Source: Acidobacteriaceae bacterium
Lineage (GTDB): Bacteria; Acidobacteriota; Terriglobia; Terriglobales; Acidobacteriaceae
DNA: 23,958 bases
NCBI GenBank assembly: GCA_030838305.1
Contig: JAUTWY010000532.1
Coordinates: forward strand, 1 to 23,958
Direction: 5' to 3'
Shown here: piece by piece, positions 12,996 through 21,379 of the stretch
Layout: each line of letters begins with the position of its first letter
How positions within the stretch are numbered: position 1 is the first letter of the stretch
Notes under the pieces: model-generated
Database searches by the model: none
Told to the model about the DNA's origin: nothing
Seen by the model: the letters and a program-made list of their open reading frames with translations, nothing else
Program-made: the position numbers and the translations under genes

Positions 12996-14341
12996 GCGAT
13001 CGCTCTCCGCGCCAGGCCTAAGGCTTCGGACCAGAAGGCTCCCGGATGGTGCGCAAAATCAACAACCTCGTGGATGGCCGAGACAAATTCGTCAACCTGC
13101 TGCGGAGTGACCACCAGCGGCGGCGCGACCTTCAACACCATGAAATCATTCCCGCAAATCTGTGTGAGGATTCCGTCGCGGAACAGCCGCATCACCAAAA
13201 TTTGTCCGAACATGGCGGGATGAATTCGGGTGAACGCCTCGAATGGAGCTCGCAGCGCGAATCGCCGCGGAGCGGTAAACTCGATGCCCAGTAGCAATCC
13301 CCGGCCCCGGACTTCTTTCACCATCTCGTAGCCGCTGAGCGCTTCCTCTAATTTCTGTTGCAGCTCCATGCCAACCTCGGTTGCGCGCTCACCCAGCCTT
13401 TCGCCTTCGAGCACCGCGAGCGTCGCCAACCCGGCCCGCATGGACAGGCTGTTTTCGCTGAACGTGGAGGCGTGGACGATCGAGCGCTTGAACGAACTGA
13501 ACACCGAGCGATGTATTTCGTCCGGCATGAGCACCGCGCTCACCGGCACCAGCCCCCCACTCAAGGCCTTGGCCAGCACAACCATGTCGGGCTTGATTCC
13601 GAAGTGATGCGACGCCAGAAACGGTCCGGTGCGAAACATTCCCGTCTGCACTTCGTCGGCCACCAGAAGCGTTCCGTAGCGTCGGCACAGAGCCTGGGCA
13701 TCTCTCAGATATTCTGGCCCGGGGACGCGAATACCACCCTCCGCTTGAATCGGCTCAACGAAGAATGCGGCGTAGCGCTGGGTCGCCAATTCTTTCTCGA
13801 GCGCGGCAAGATCACCGAACGGCACGAATGCCGTCTCGGGAAGAAGCGGGCCGAAGCCTTTGCGCCAGTAGTCGCCGTTCATGAGCGATAACGCGCCGCA
13901 GGTCAGGCCATGGAAGGCGCGGTCGCAGGAGAGCAATCCAACGCGGCCGGTATGCGCTCGGGCGAACTTGATCGCCGTTTCCACACCTTCACTACCCGAA
14001 CTCGCGAAGAAGACCTTGGTCAGTCCGCCGCCAGCCAGTCCACAGAGACGCCCCGCAAGTTCGCCTGCAAGTTCCGCGACGTTGCTCTGCAGCATCACCG
14101 GACCAAACCGATCCAATTCCTCTTTGAGCGCGTCGATAATTGCGGGGTGGTTGTGGCCTGCATTGTGGACGCAGTAACCGGAAAGAAAATCGACGATGCG
14201 ACGGCCGGCGGCGGTGAACAACTCCGCTCCCAGGCATCGTTCGTAACTCACGTTCATTTCCAGCAAACCGAGGAGCTTGACCCACTGAGGATTCACATGG
14301 TCAGCGTAGGCATCTGTCGTGAGCAGTTCAGGAATGGGCAT
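12992..14341 (-). CDS. Class III PLP-dependent aminotransferase (acetylornithine/ornithine/putrescine type)
   Basis: This 449-aa fold-type I enzyme moves an omega- or alpha-amino group using PLP. Visible motifs are SGYCVHNAGHNHPAI (54-68), FASSGSEGVETAIKFAR (112-128), FHG (143-145), VEPIQAEGG (195-203), ADEVQTGMFRTG (228-239) and the Schiff-base K258 in LAKALSGG. The core is full length. The sequence resembles ornithine/putrescine aminotransferases, but the N-terminus (PELLTTDAYADHVNP) and C-terminal region differ enough that the substrate is uncertain. It is the first gene of a two-gene operon, and the FAD oxidoreductase starts inside its stop codon. No ribosome site is obvious before ATG 14341. 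Together they probably modify one small molecule. Confidence 0.9.
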   Translation of the reverse strand: MPIPELLTTDAYADHVNPQWVKLLGLLEMNVSYERCLGAELFTAAGRRIVDFLSGYCVHNAGHNHPAIIDALKEELDRFGPVMLQSNVAELAGELAGRLCGLAGGGLTKVFFASSGSEGVETAIKFARAHTGRVGLLSCDRAFHGLTCGALSLMNGDYWRKGFGPLLPETAFVPFGDLAALEKELATQRYAAFFVEPIQAEGGIRVPGPEYLRDAQALCRRYGTLLVADEVQTGMFRTGPFLASHHFGIKPDMVVLAKALSGGLVPVSAVLMPDEIHRSVFSSFKRSIVHASTFSENSLSMRAGLATLAVLEGERLGERATEVGMELQQKLEEALSGYEMVKEVRGRGLLLGIEFTAPRRFALRAPFEAFTRIHPAMFGQILVMRLFRDGILTQICGNDFMVLKVAPPLVVTPQQVDEFVSAIHEVVDFAHHPGAFWSEALGLARRAIA

Positions 14342-14626
14342 TGTTTAAGTAAGTAGAGCAACAGAAGCCTTAGCGGGACTCCTGGCTTTCCGTAAAGATT
14401 TGTATGTCGAGAAGACCCATGGAACGGGCGTCTTGGCCGGTTTGTTAGGTTGGATGCTGCACCTCGAAAGGCTGGTTGCCAGCGGTCGGGAAATCCTACC
14501 TTGGCTTCGAGGTGGTTTTTGTCGGATTAGAATGCCCTGGGAGTGCGCTCGCAAGCGCCTCCTGCTGGCAGAACCCTGTTGTCTCGCTCGCGCATCCAAG
14601 ACTTTTATTCCATTTGACGAGGTCGT
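14342..14626. other. Intergenic stretch with one hairpin
   Basis: This is divergent spacing between the aminotransferase operon and the cytochrome gene. The only structure seen is GGAG-T-GCGCT-CGCA-AGCGC-CTCC at 14540-14562, a 9-bp hairpin with one bulged T. No gene is supported here. Confidence 0.5.
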
Positions 14627-14956
14627 ATGAAAGCCTACCGATCCACAATTGCATTCTTCATTTTCTTCTTGTCGGTCGCGACGATGGCACTCTCCGCTCA
14701 ACCGGCGGCCAGCGCTAACTTGACCGCGAACCCCATCTTTCAAAAAAACTGCGCGAAGTGTCATGGAAAAACTGCCGAGGGCCGCCACTTCGGCGGGCCA
14801 TCACTTATCTCCGATAAGACCAGTGCAACATCCGGCGACGATCTGCGCAACATCATCACGAACGGCAAGGGCCGCATGCCAAAGTATGCCAGCAAGCTCA
14901 CGTCGGAAGAAATCGCCACACTGGTCGAGCAAATCAGATCGCTGAGCAAGAAATGA
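14627..14956 (+). CDS. Small exported c-type cytochrome (monohaem)
   Basis: This 109-aa protein is an electron carrier of the cytochrome c6/cbb3-like type, predicted periplasmic. The signal peptide is MKAYRSTIAFFIFFLSVATMALSA with cleavage near A-QP. The single haem site is CAKCH (42-46) in KNCAKCHGKTAEGRHFGGPSL, with axial Met M84 in GKGRMPKYASKLT, and the C-terminal helix SEEIATLVEQIRSL closes the fold. GAGG lies six bases before the ATG. No partner oxidase, reductase or maturation gene is adjacent, so its redox partner is unknown. Confidence 0.9.
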   Translation: MKAYRSTIAFFIFFLSVATMALSAQPAASANLTANPIFQKNCAKCHGKTAEGRHFGGPSLISDKTSATSGDDLRNIITNGKGRMPKYASKLTSEEIATLVEQIRSLSKK

Positions 14957-15065
14957 ATCGGTTGGACGGCTAGCGCGCTCCGGCTTGCAATGGCAACGAA
15001 AACCAGAACCAAGACAAGAATCTCCAGCCTCTATAAAGACGTTTCTCACTAATATTGGGAACCTT

Positions 15066-15812
15066 CTAGTTGCTGGCACGACGACTCGTGAGCCTGAAGT
15101 AGCGAACCGTCACATCTTCTCCGACGGAACGACTGGATACTTCCGGACTTGAACCTGCCGCGGTGCGCCTGGGTTTGGTTGTGAAGTAACGCACGGTCAC
15201 ATCGTCTCCGATCTCAACAACTTCATTCTCCGTCTCCCCAACCGGCTGGAGAACTTTGCCAATTCTCGCCTTTCGTGTTGGAACCGACACAGTCAACGGC
15301 TTGGATCTAACCTTTCCCCTAACTGCTTTCCCGGGCACGAGTACCTGCGCCTCGAGAGCAGTCGATTTCTGCAGGCCTAACCGCTTCAAGAACGAAGCCG
15401 GGTGGACATCGCCGAAAGCGATCCAACAAGTTAACAGCAGGACGGTAACGACTGCTGCCAGTTCCAGTTTCCACGGCCACGCGTGCCAGGAACCGAGCTT
15501 CGCTCGCTGGATGAGCATGTCGCAGACACGCCGGGCTTTCTGGTACGGGAGACTCCCCGACGTGTGCCATCGCTGCGTCGCAAAGGTTGCGGTTCGCTTG
15601 CTTGTTGGTCTGGGTCCAGCATAGGTTTCACCGACGTTGAGAAAATCAGTATTCAAGCAGAGCTTGAGGACATAGCACTCTTCGTGAAGAGCCTGCCCGT
15701 ACTCATCGGTCTTACTGGTCTCCAGGCAAACAGGGTCACCGCAGATGCAACACTTTGGAAGCCGCTGCGGGTCTCTTGAAATGGAGTGATGTAGCGAACT
15801 GTAGTGAGACAT
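15066..15812 (-). CDS. Membrane-anchored protein with N-terminal CxxC/HxxC site and duplicated VRYF motif
   Basis: I do not recognise a named family. This 248-aa protein begins with a cytoplasmic putative zinc site: C21, C22, C24 (CCICGDPVC), C29 and H43-x2-C46 (ALHEEC). One membrane helix follows at about 117-134 (LELAAVVTVLLLTCWIAFG). The C-terminal ~110 residues are basic and include two nearly identical motifs, GDDVTVRYF (202-210) and GEDVTVRYF (231-239), each followed by an Arg-rich tail. The gene has an excellent ribosome site (GGGGAGG) before ATG 15812. A zinc-ribbon sensor with an outer peptide tail is one reading; no function is established. It is isolated, between the cytochrome and the HAF gene. 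Confidence 0.7.
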   Translation of the reverse strand: MSHYSSLHHSISRDPQRLPKCCICGDPVCLETSKTDEYGQALHEECYVLKLCLNTDFLNVGETYAGPRPTSKRTATFATQRWHTSGSLPYQKARRVCDMLIQRAKLGSWHAWPWKLELAAVVTVLLLTCWIAFGDVHPASFLKRLGLQKSTALEAQVLVPGKAVRGKVRSKPLTVSVPTRKARIGKVLQPVGETENEVVEIGDDVTVRYFTTKPRRTAAGSSPEVSSRSVGEDVTVRYFRLTSRRASN

Positions 15813-16097
15813 GGGAATTGCCTCCCCGGAAAAGCACTGCTACGAATCTACCCTCGCCTCCCCAGTAGAAACTGAGCAATACTGTGCACTCTACGAATGG
15901 CTAGTTCCCCGAGCGGGCAAGTCCAGGAATCGCGCGCGGAGCCCGCACCTAGCTTATTGAAAGGAGCGCCTCTGCCTCCGCAATCCGACGCTCATTTTGA
16001 CATTCTTTTGACAATTGCCCTTCACCGACGTGGGAACATTCAGCAACTCAAGTCTTGGGTCTGTAAAAATTGGGGTCTGTAAAAATAAGGAGCGGCC
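15813..16097. other. Upstream region of the HAF gene with duplicated -35-like boxes and a short tandem repeat
   Basis: This divergent gap contains TTGACA at 15997-16002 and again at 16008-16013, but no good -10 at standard spacing. GGGTCTGTAAAAAT occurs at 16057-16070 and 16073-16086, a 14-base direct repeat with a 16-base period. It is directly followed by AAGGAG (16087-16092), the likely ribosome site of the HAF gene. An open frame at 15897-16082 has no protein-like features. Confidence 0.55.
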
Positions 16098-17126
16098 ATG
16101 AATTCCTCCGTCCGCCTTTCACGAGTGGTTCTCACTCTTCTTCTGGCAACAGCTCTATCTTCCATCTGCGCCGGCCAAACCTACACGGTCACCGATCTGG
16201 GGACGCTGCACGGCGGTACTGTCAGCGGCGCCAAGGCGGTGAATGCAACGGGTGAGATCACCGGCTATGCCTATAACTCCAACGATGCCGGCTCTGACGT
16301 TTTTCTCTACAGCGGCGGAACGATGACTGACCTGGGCACGCTGGGAGGAAAATGGGCCGTCGGCAACGGAGTCAATGGGTCCGGTCAGGTGGCGGGCTAT
16401 TCCACCATCGCGTCCGGCGGCTACCATGCTTTTGTGTCGAGCGGCGGCAAGTTAACTGACCTAGGCGATCTTGGCGGTGGCTCTGCAGTCGCTTATGCCA
16501 TTAACGATGCAGGGCAGGTGGTGGGCTCTGCCGTAACCGCACAGGGCAGCAATCACCCGTTCCTGTATAGCAGTGGAAAGATGACTGACTTAGGAACTTT
16601 GGGATCGCCCGACGGGAACAACTGGTGGAACACTGCGCAGGGGGTCAACAAACAGGGCGTGGTGGTCGGGACATCTTACGATGCGCAGGGCAATTTCTTT
16701 GGTTTCATGTGGAGAAATGGAACCATGATCAAGCTGGGGACGCTCGGCGGTGCATGGAGCCAGGCGTACGCCGTCAACAATAAGAACCAAGTCACGGGCG
16801 TGGCATACACCAGGAATGGATCGGCGCATGCGTTCCTTGCTACCAATGGCGTGCTCAAAGATCTGGGAACGATCAGTGACCCGACCAGCACAACCTGGGG
16901 CTTTGGCCTGAATGACGCAGGAATTGTTGTTGGGCAGTCGACTTTCCAATCGACCTATCACGCCTTCGTGTATAGCGGCGGGGTGATGAAGGATTTGAAC
17001 AAACTCATTCCCGCGAGATCAGGCTGGGTACTGCTGACGGCCAACGGCATTAACAATGCGGGGCAAATTGTGGGCGAGGGCTTGCATAATGGCAAGCAGC
17101 ATGGGTTTTTGCTGACGCCGCAGTAA
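16098..17126 (+). CDS. Secreted HAF-repeat protein
   Basis: This 342-aa exported protein consists almost wholly of HAF repeats. The signal peptide is MNSSVRLSRVVLTLLLATALSSICAG with cleavage near AG-QT. Repeat landmarks of the form HAF-x-Y-S-x-G occur at about residues 67, 110, 153, 201, 244, 288 and 335, i.e. seven units spaced 43-48 aa. Each is followed by MTDLGTLGG and a NxxGQVVG segment. HAF repeats are thought to form a beta-propeller-like or solenoid structure on extracellular proteins; no enzymatic residues are seen. A typical role would be secreted or surface binding, but this is not known. AAGGAG precedes the ATG, and a strong terminator follows the stop by about 50 bases, so it is probably monocistronic. 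Confidence 0.85.
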   Translation: MNSSVRLSRVVLTLLLATALSSICAGQTYTVTDLGTLHGGTVSGAKAVNATGEITGYAYNSNDAGSDVFLYSGGTMTDLGTLGGKWAVGNGVNGSGQVAGYSTIASGGYHAFVSSGGKLTDLGDLGGGSAVAYAINDAGQVVGSAVTAQGSNHPFLYSSGKMTDLGTLGSPDGNNWWNTAQGVNKQGVVVGTSYDAQGNFFGFMWRNGTMIKLGTLGGAWSQAYAVNNKNQVTGVAYTRNGSAHAFLATNGVLKDLGTISDPTSTTWGFGLNDAGIVVGQSTFQSTYHAFVYSGGVMKDLNKLIPARSGWVLLTANGINNAGQIVGEGLHNGKQHGFLLTPQ

Positions 17127-17175
17127 GGTTTGCTACAAGAGGAATGTAGATAAAAAGATCTGTCGCGATTTGCAG

Positions 17176-17203
17176 GCCACGTCTTAACGGACGTGGCTTT
17201 TTT
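17176..17203 (+). terminator. Rho-independent terminator of the HAF gene
   Basis: GCCACGTC (17176-17183), loop TTAACG, GACGTGGC (17190-17197): a perfect 8-bp stem directly followed by six T (17198-17203). This is the cleanest terminator in the window. Confidence 0.9.
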
Positions 17204-17239
17204 GTTGGGAGGACAAGCGCTAGACAAGAACAACGGCAA

Positions 17240-17275
17240 ATTCAAAGGCAGCCGGCGAGGGCGCCTGCTCTACAG
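17240..17275. repeat. Degenerate GCGGGC-type repeat
   Basis: TTCAAAGGCAGCCGGCGAGG, followed by GCGCCTGCTC, matches the repeat at 20066-20094 over its TCAAAGGCAGC leader and the following hairpin, though the arms here are imperfect. Confidence 0.45.
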
Positions 17276-17382
17276 GAGTCTCCTTTCAGGAACGTTTCAT
17301 GTGCGTGTGATATTGATTTTGAGTCCCGCAGTGAGAATGGAGCGAAACCCGCTCCGGTATTCTGCTCCAAGGTCGGTTACAA

Positions 17383-20031
17383 GTGAGACAGCAATTGTTC
17401 TGGATGTTGGTCGCGGCCGTCGGCTTTTCGTCGTCATCGGCGCTCCGTGCCCAGTCCATCCAGGGTCCCGCCAGCGCTAGAGTGACGAATGTCTCTGAAG
17501 ACCAGCCGTCTTCAGACCAGCCGGCTTCTCACGTCATTACTGGACGTCTTCTTGATTCTTCGGGAGCCGCTATCGCCAAAGCGCAAGGGTTCCTTCTCAC
17601 CTCCAATAATCAGCCGGTCGCTCAAACCACGACTGACAACTCCGGCTCCTTCCGCTTTGACCACATCGCGCCCGGTAATTACACACTCGATTTTCAGGCG
17701 GAGGGCTTCCGCGAGACCCGAGTCAGCGTGAACCTGACTTCCAAACGTCCCGTCGCCCTTCGGGTCACAATGCAGATCGCAGTTCTCAACGAGAGCATCA
17801 CCGTCGCCACCGGCGATTCCTCACCCTTCGTCAGCACTGAGGGTTCCGAAAACCAGAATGCCAACACCATCGACCGCAACGCGCTGGACCGGGTGCCGGT
17901 CTTCGATCAGGACTACATCACAACCATGTCGCGCTTTCTCGATGACAATGCCACCGGCACCAATGGCATCACGCTCGTGGTGAACGGCATCGAGGCCAAC
18001 GGGCCCGGAGTCACCCCCTCCGCGGTTCAGGAAGTAAAAATCAACAACAACCCGTACTCGGCGCGATTCTCGCGTCCCGGCCGCGCCCGCCTCGAGATCG
18101 TCACCAAGAACGGAACGCCGGCGTATCACGGGTCGCTGAATTTCCTCTTCCGCGATTCCGTCTTCGACGCCACGAACGCTTTCGCGATTGTTAAGCCTCC
18201 GGAGCGCCGCCAATACTACGAGGGCTCAATCACTGGGCCAATCGGCCAGAGCAAGCACACCAGTTTCCTGCTTTCGCTCGACGAAGACCTCAACGACCAG
18301 CAAGCTGTCATCGATCCCACTGCCCTGGTTGCCGCGAATTCACTTGGCTTTGGGCCCATCGCGCAAACCGTTGCCAACCCCACGCATCACTTTTTCGGTT
18401 CCGGACGAATCTTCCACGACTTCTCCAATGGCGACCAGTTCTGGATCGGCTATTCCTACGAACACCGGTCGGTAGAAAATCAAAACGTAGGTGGGACGAC
18501 CCTGCCCAGCGCCGGTACGAACACCCATTTTCTCGAGCACGAAATCAACGTCAGCGATCTTCATCAATTCTCTCCGCACTGGATGAACCAGTTGAGGTTT
18601 CTCGTAGGACACTTTGACAATTCCGCGGCGAGCATCACCCCCGACCTTCAAGTCGCGATCTCCGGACTGTTTACCGCCGGCGGGGCCCAAGCCGATTCCC
18701 GCCGCACCGAGTATCACTTCGACGGAACCGACTTCGTCACCTACGCCACCAGCAAGCAGCAACTAAGCTTCGGCATTGACATCCCCGACATCAGCCGCCG
18801 CGGATTAGACGACTTCACCTATCGCGAGGGCGGCTACACCTTCGGCAGCAGCGCCGATTTCTCGGCGGCCGCTCCCACAACCTTCCTGATCCAAACCGGA
18901 CGGGGGCACGTAACTTTTCTGGAAAAGGCTATCAGCGGATTCGTCGAAGACAACGTCCGCCTGAAGCCCAATTTCTCTCTCTACCTGGGAGTTCGTTACT
19001 ACTGGCAGAACTACTTTCACGACGATCCCAACAATTTTGCGCCCCGTGTCAGCTTCGCCTACGCCCCCACTGCCGGAAGCAAAATGGTCATCCGCGGGGG
19101 CGCGGGATTTTTCTACGACCGCACCGGACCCAGTCCCGTCGGCGATCTGTTGCACTTTAACGGCGTGAACCTGCTGCGCTTCATCGTGGAATCGCCGCAC
19201 TACCCTGTGCAGGCGAGTGAACTGTCCGGTACGCCGAGCAGCCTGGTCACGCTCGATCCTCGCGTCCGCATGCCCTACACCATTCAGTACAGCATCGGAG
19301 TCGAGCGGCAAGTTACCGCGAAGAGCACGGCCAGCGCCGTCTATATCGGCAATCGAGGCATCGATTCTTTCCGCTCCATCGACGCCAACGCGCCGATCGT
19401 CGGAAGCGCGACGCCCCCCAATTCGACTCTCGGCCAAATCCGTCAGATTCAGTCCGAGGGATACCTTAAAAGCAATGCCTTGGAACTCACCTTCCGCGGC
19501 AAGCCGAGTAGATATTTCTCCGGGCAAGTGCAATACACGCTGAGCCGCACCGACAACAACACCAGCGGCATCACATTCTTTCCCGCCAACAGCCACAATC
19601 CTGCCGCCGATTGGGGACGCTCCGATAACGACCGGCTACATAAGTTCGACCTGCTCGCCTCCAGCCAGCCCACCCGCTTTTTCACGTTCGGCGCCGCCCT
19701 CTCGCTGTACTCCGGCAAGCCAGTGAACATCACCACTGGCGCGGACGACAATCACGACGGCATCATCAACGATCGCCCCGCGGGCACCCCGCGCAACACC
19801 ATGCCCGGCCCCGGCGTCATCAGTCTCGATCTCAACCTCTCGCACGACTTCCCGTTGTCAAAAAGGAAGGAAGAAGCCAGAGTGATTACCGTCTCGTTGA
19901 ATTCCTTTAACGTTTTAAATCACCCCAACTATCTGACCTACATCGGAACGATTTCTTCCCCGCTGTTTGGACAGCCGGTGGCCGCGCAGCCGCCGCGCCG
20001 GATGCAACTCGATGTGCAGTTTAAGTTCTGA
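17383..20031 (+). CDS. TonB-dependent receptor-like outer-membrane protein with carboxypeptidase-regulatory domain
   Basis: This 882-aa outer-membrane protein resembles the Oar-like receptors expanded in Acidobacteriota. A GTG start gives a signal peptide (RQQLFWMLVAAVGFSSSSA, cleavage near RA-QS). Residues about 50-130 form a carboxypeptidase-regulatory/Ig-like domain (ITGRLLDSSGAAI, then TDNSGSFRFDHIAPGNYTLD). A plug-like region follows (ALDRVPVFDQDYI, VQEVKINNNPYSARFSRPGR, EIVTKNGT). The rest is the beta-barrel, ending in MQLDVQFKF with a terminal Phe, the usual outer-membrane assembly signal. No separate TonB box is obvious. It probably imports or binds a large nutrient; substrate unknown. 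Codon use is C-rich compared with most neighbouring genes, which are rich in G-ending codons. It is somewhat shorter than the usual 1,000-1,200 aa, but the visible domains are complete. Confidence 0.88.
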   Translation: MRQQLFWMLVAAVGFSSSSALRAQSIQGPASARVTNVSEDQPSSDQPASHVITGRLLDSSGAAIAKAQGFLLTSNNQPVAQTTTDNSGSFRFDHIAPGNYTLDFQAEGFRETRVSVNLTSKRPVALRVTMQIAVLNESITVATGDSSPFVSTEGSENQNANTIDRNALDRVPVFDQDYITTMSRFLDDNATGTNGITLVVNGIEANGPGVTPSAVQEVKINNNPYSARFSRPGRARLEIVTKNGTPAYHGSLNFLFRDSVFDATNAFAIVKPPERRQYYEGSITGPIGQSKHTSFLLSLDEDLNDQQAVIDPTALVAANSLGFGPIAQTVANPTHHFFGSGRIFHDFSNGDQFWIGYSYEHRSVENQNVGGTTLPSAGTNTHFLEHEINVSDLHQFSPHWMNQLRFLVGHFDNSAASITPDLQVAISGLFTAGGAQADSRRTEYHFDGTDFVTYATSKQQLSFGIDIPDISRRGLDDFTYREGGYTFGSSADFSAAAPTTFLIQTGRGHVTFLEKAISGFVEDNVRLKPNFSLYLGVRYYWQNYFHDDPNNFAPRVSFAYAPTAGSKMVIRGGAGFFYDRTGPSPVGDLLHFNGVNLLRFIVESPHYPVQASELSGTPSSLVTLDPRVRMPYTIQYSIGVERQVTAKSTASAVYIGNRGIDSFRSIDANAPIVGSATPPNSTLGQIRQIQSEGYLKSNALELTFRGKPSRYFSGQVQYTLSRTDNNTSGITFFPANSHNPAADWGRSDNDRLHKFDLLASSQPTRFFTFGAALSLYSGKPVNITTGADDNHDGIINDRPAGTPRNTMPGPGVISLDLNLSHDFPLSKRKEEARVITVSLNSFNVLNHPNYLTYIGTISSPLFGQPVAAQPPRRMQLDVQFKF

Positions 20032-20065
20032 TCTGGGGCGGGAAGAAAGCACGAACAACAGCAAC

Positions 20066-20094
20066 GTCAAAGGCAGCGGGCAGGAGTGCCCGCT
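20066..20094. repeat. GCGGGC-type palindromic repeat with TCAAAGGC leader
   Basis: TCAAAGGC is followed by AGCGGGCA-GGAG-TGCCCGCT (20075-20094, perfect 8-bp arms). It lies between convergent gene ends (TonB-dependent receptor and exported aminotransferase). The same TCAAAGGC-hairpin layout appears near 1945, 17241 and, on the other strand, 21380-21415. Confidence 0.7.
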
Positions 20095-20109
20095 CCCCAC
20101 GAACGTGCT

Positions 20110-21291
20110 CTACGACGGCAGTTCGCCGTTCCGGCGTACTTTTCCGGCGGGACGTTCTGGTTGCAGCGAGAAGGCCGTTGTGCCGCGCATTACTTTCTGG
20201 AAGGCGGTTTGGAACTGCTGCATTTCGTCATGCGTGCCAACGGTAATGCGAACCCAGGTCGGCATCACCGGCCAGATGCGTCCGATACAAACTCTTTGTT
20301 GGGCCATCGCGTCGATCACTTCTTTGCCGGGACGTTTCGTATCGAGCAGGAAGCAGTTTGATTCCGAGGGGATGGAGGAGTAGCCGTTGCGGTCGAGCCA
20401 CTGAAAAGTTTCCCGCCGGATGCCGGCGTTGATGCGCTTGCGTTCGGGAACTAAGTTGGAGTCCTTTAAGCTGGCCGAAGCGGCGACCAGAGCGGTGATG
20501 GGCATAAAGTTCCATCCCGCACGCGCCATGATCTTGTCCATCAGATCGGGGCGCGCAATCAGGAATCCGCAGCGCAGCCCGGCCATGCCATAGGTTTTAG
20601 AGAAGGTGCGAAGCACGACCACATCCTTGCCGGCCTTGACCAGGTCAATCGTGGAAGGCGCGTCGCAGAAATGAATGTAGGCTTCGTCGACCATCACGAT
20701 GGAACCCTTGGGTTTGTTCTCGACGAGATATTCGATGTCGGAGTGAGGAGTGAGCGTGCCGGTGGGATTGTTAGGTGAGCAAATGTAGAACAGTCCGGCA
20801 TCGGGAGCTGCGGCTAGCATGGCCTTCACATCGTGGGCATAGGTCTTGGTGAGGGGAACTTTGATCACGCGCGCGCTGGCAGCCTCGGCGGCAAACATTC
20901 CGGCCTCGTAACCAGGATCGGCGGTAACGTAGCTCTTTTGTGGCGAAGTGAGAGCGATCACCGCAAAGCGCAGTGCTGGACTGGAGCCGGGAAAGGCATG
21001 AACGTAATCCGGGTTCAGGCCCTCCTGCTGGGCGAAAGTGTGGACGAGGTCGTCGGTGAGATTGTCGAGATAGCGTCCACCTTGCGGGATGATCGCAGAG
21101 ATGGCATCGCGCGCGGACTGGCAGGGGCCAAGCGGATTCTCGTTGGAATCGATCATAATCGCGCCCGTGGGGGCTGCCTTGCGGGCCGCGGCGGCTAGCA
21201 TGGGCTCGGTGACAATCTGCAGGGCCGCAGCGGCGGCCGAGAACTGCAGAAATGAGCGACGCGAGAAAGGCGAGAGATTTCTAGACGGCAT
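20110..21291 (-). CDS. Tat-exported HisC-like (class I/II) aminotransferase
   Basis: This 393-aa PLP enzyme is related to histidinol-phosphate aminotransferases. The N-terminus is a twin-arginine signal, SRRSFLQF (10-17) followed by a hydrophobic Ala-rich run and AAAA cleavage region, so it should be exported already folded with its cofactor. Catalytic motifs are complete: SNENPLGP (49-56), NNPTG (174-178), DEAY (202-205), Schiff-base K232 in FSKTYGMAGLRCGF, and R-rich SNCFLLD and WVRITVGT near the end. GGAGG precedes the ATG. Histidine synthesis is cytoplasmic and no his genes flank it, so a biosynthetic HisC role is unlikely; a periplasmic amino-acid or amino-sugar substrate is possible. 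The next gene on the same strand is a VWFA protein. Confidence 0.88.
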   Translation of the reverse strand: MPSRNLSPFSRRSFLQFSAAAAALQIVTEPMLAAAARKAAPTGAIMIDSNENPLGPCQSARDAISAIIPQGGRYLDNLTDDLVHTFAQQEGLNPDYVHAFPGSSPALRFAVIALTSPQKSYVTADPGYEAGMFAAEAASARVIKVPLTKTYAHDVKAMLAAAPDAGLFYICSPNNPTGTLTPHSDIEYLVENKPKGSIVMVDEAYIHFCDAPSTIDLVKAGKDVVVLRTFSKTYGMAGLRCGFLIARPDLMDKIMARAGWNFMPITALVAASASLKDSNLVPERKRINAGIRRETFQWLDRNGYSSIPSESNCFLLDTKRPGKEVIDAMAQQRVCIGRIWPVMPTWVRITVGTHDEMQQFQTAFQKVMRGTTAFSLQPERPAGKVRRNGELPS

Positions 21292-21379
21292 GGCGAACCT
21301 CCGGTTCCTCCAGCGTCCTACAGCTTAAACGGTTTTCGCAGGAAGCGATAGGGGCTTGAGCTCTCCCTTGCTCGTGTGG

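Noticed and set aside
12360..13223. 287-aa plus-strand frame across the FAD oxidoreductase and aminotransferase
   Set aside because: It is antisense to two recognisable enzymes and has no protein-like motif.
14345..14788. 147-aa minus-strand frame upstream of the aminotransferase operon
   Set aside because: Runs antisense into the cytochrome gene and has no recognisable feature.
15897..16082. 61-aa plus-strand frame before the HAF gene
   Set aside because: Overlaps the short tandem repeat and promoter-like boxes, no ribosome site, no motif.
18805..19596. 263-aa open frame antisense to the TonB-dependent receptor
   Set aside because: No family features; the opposite strand encodes a clear outer-membrane barrel.
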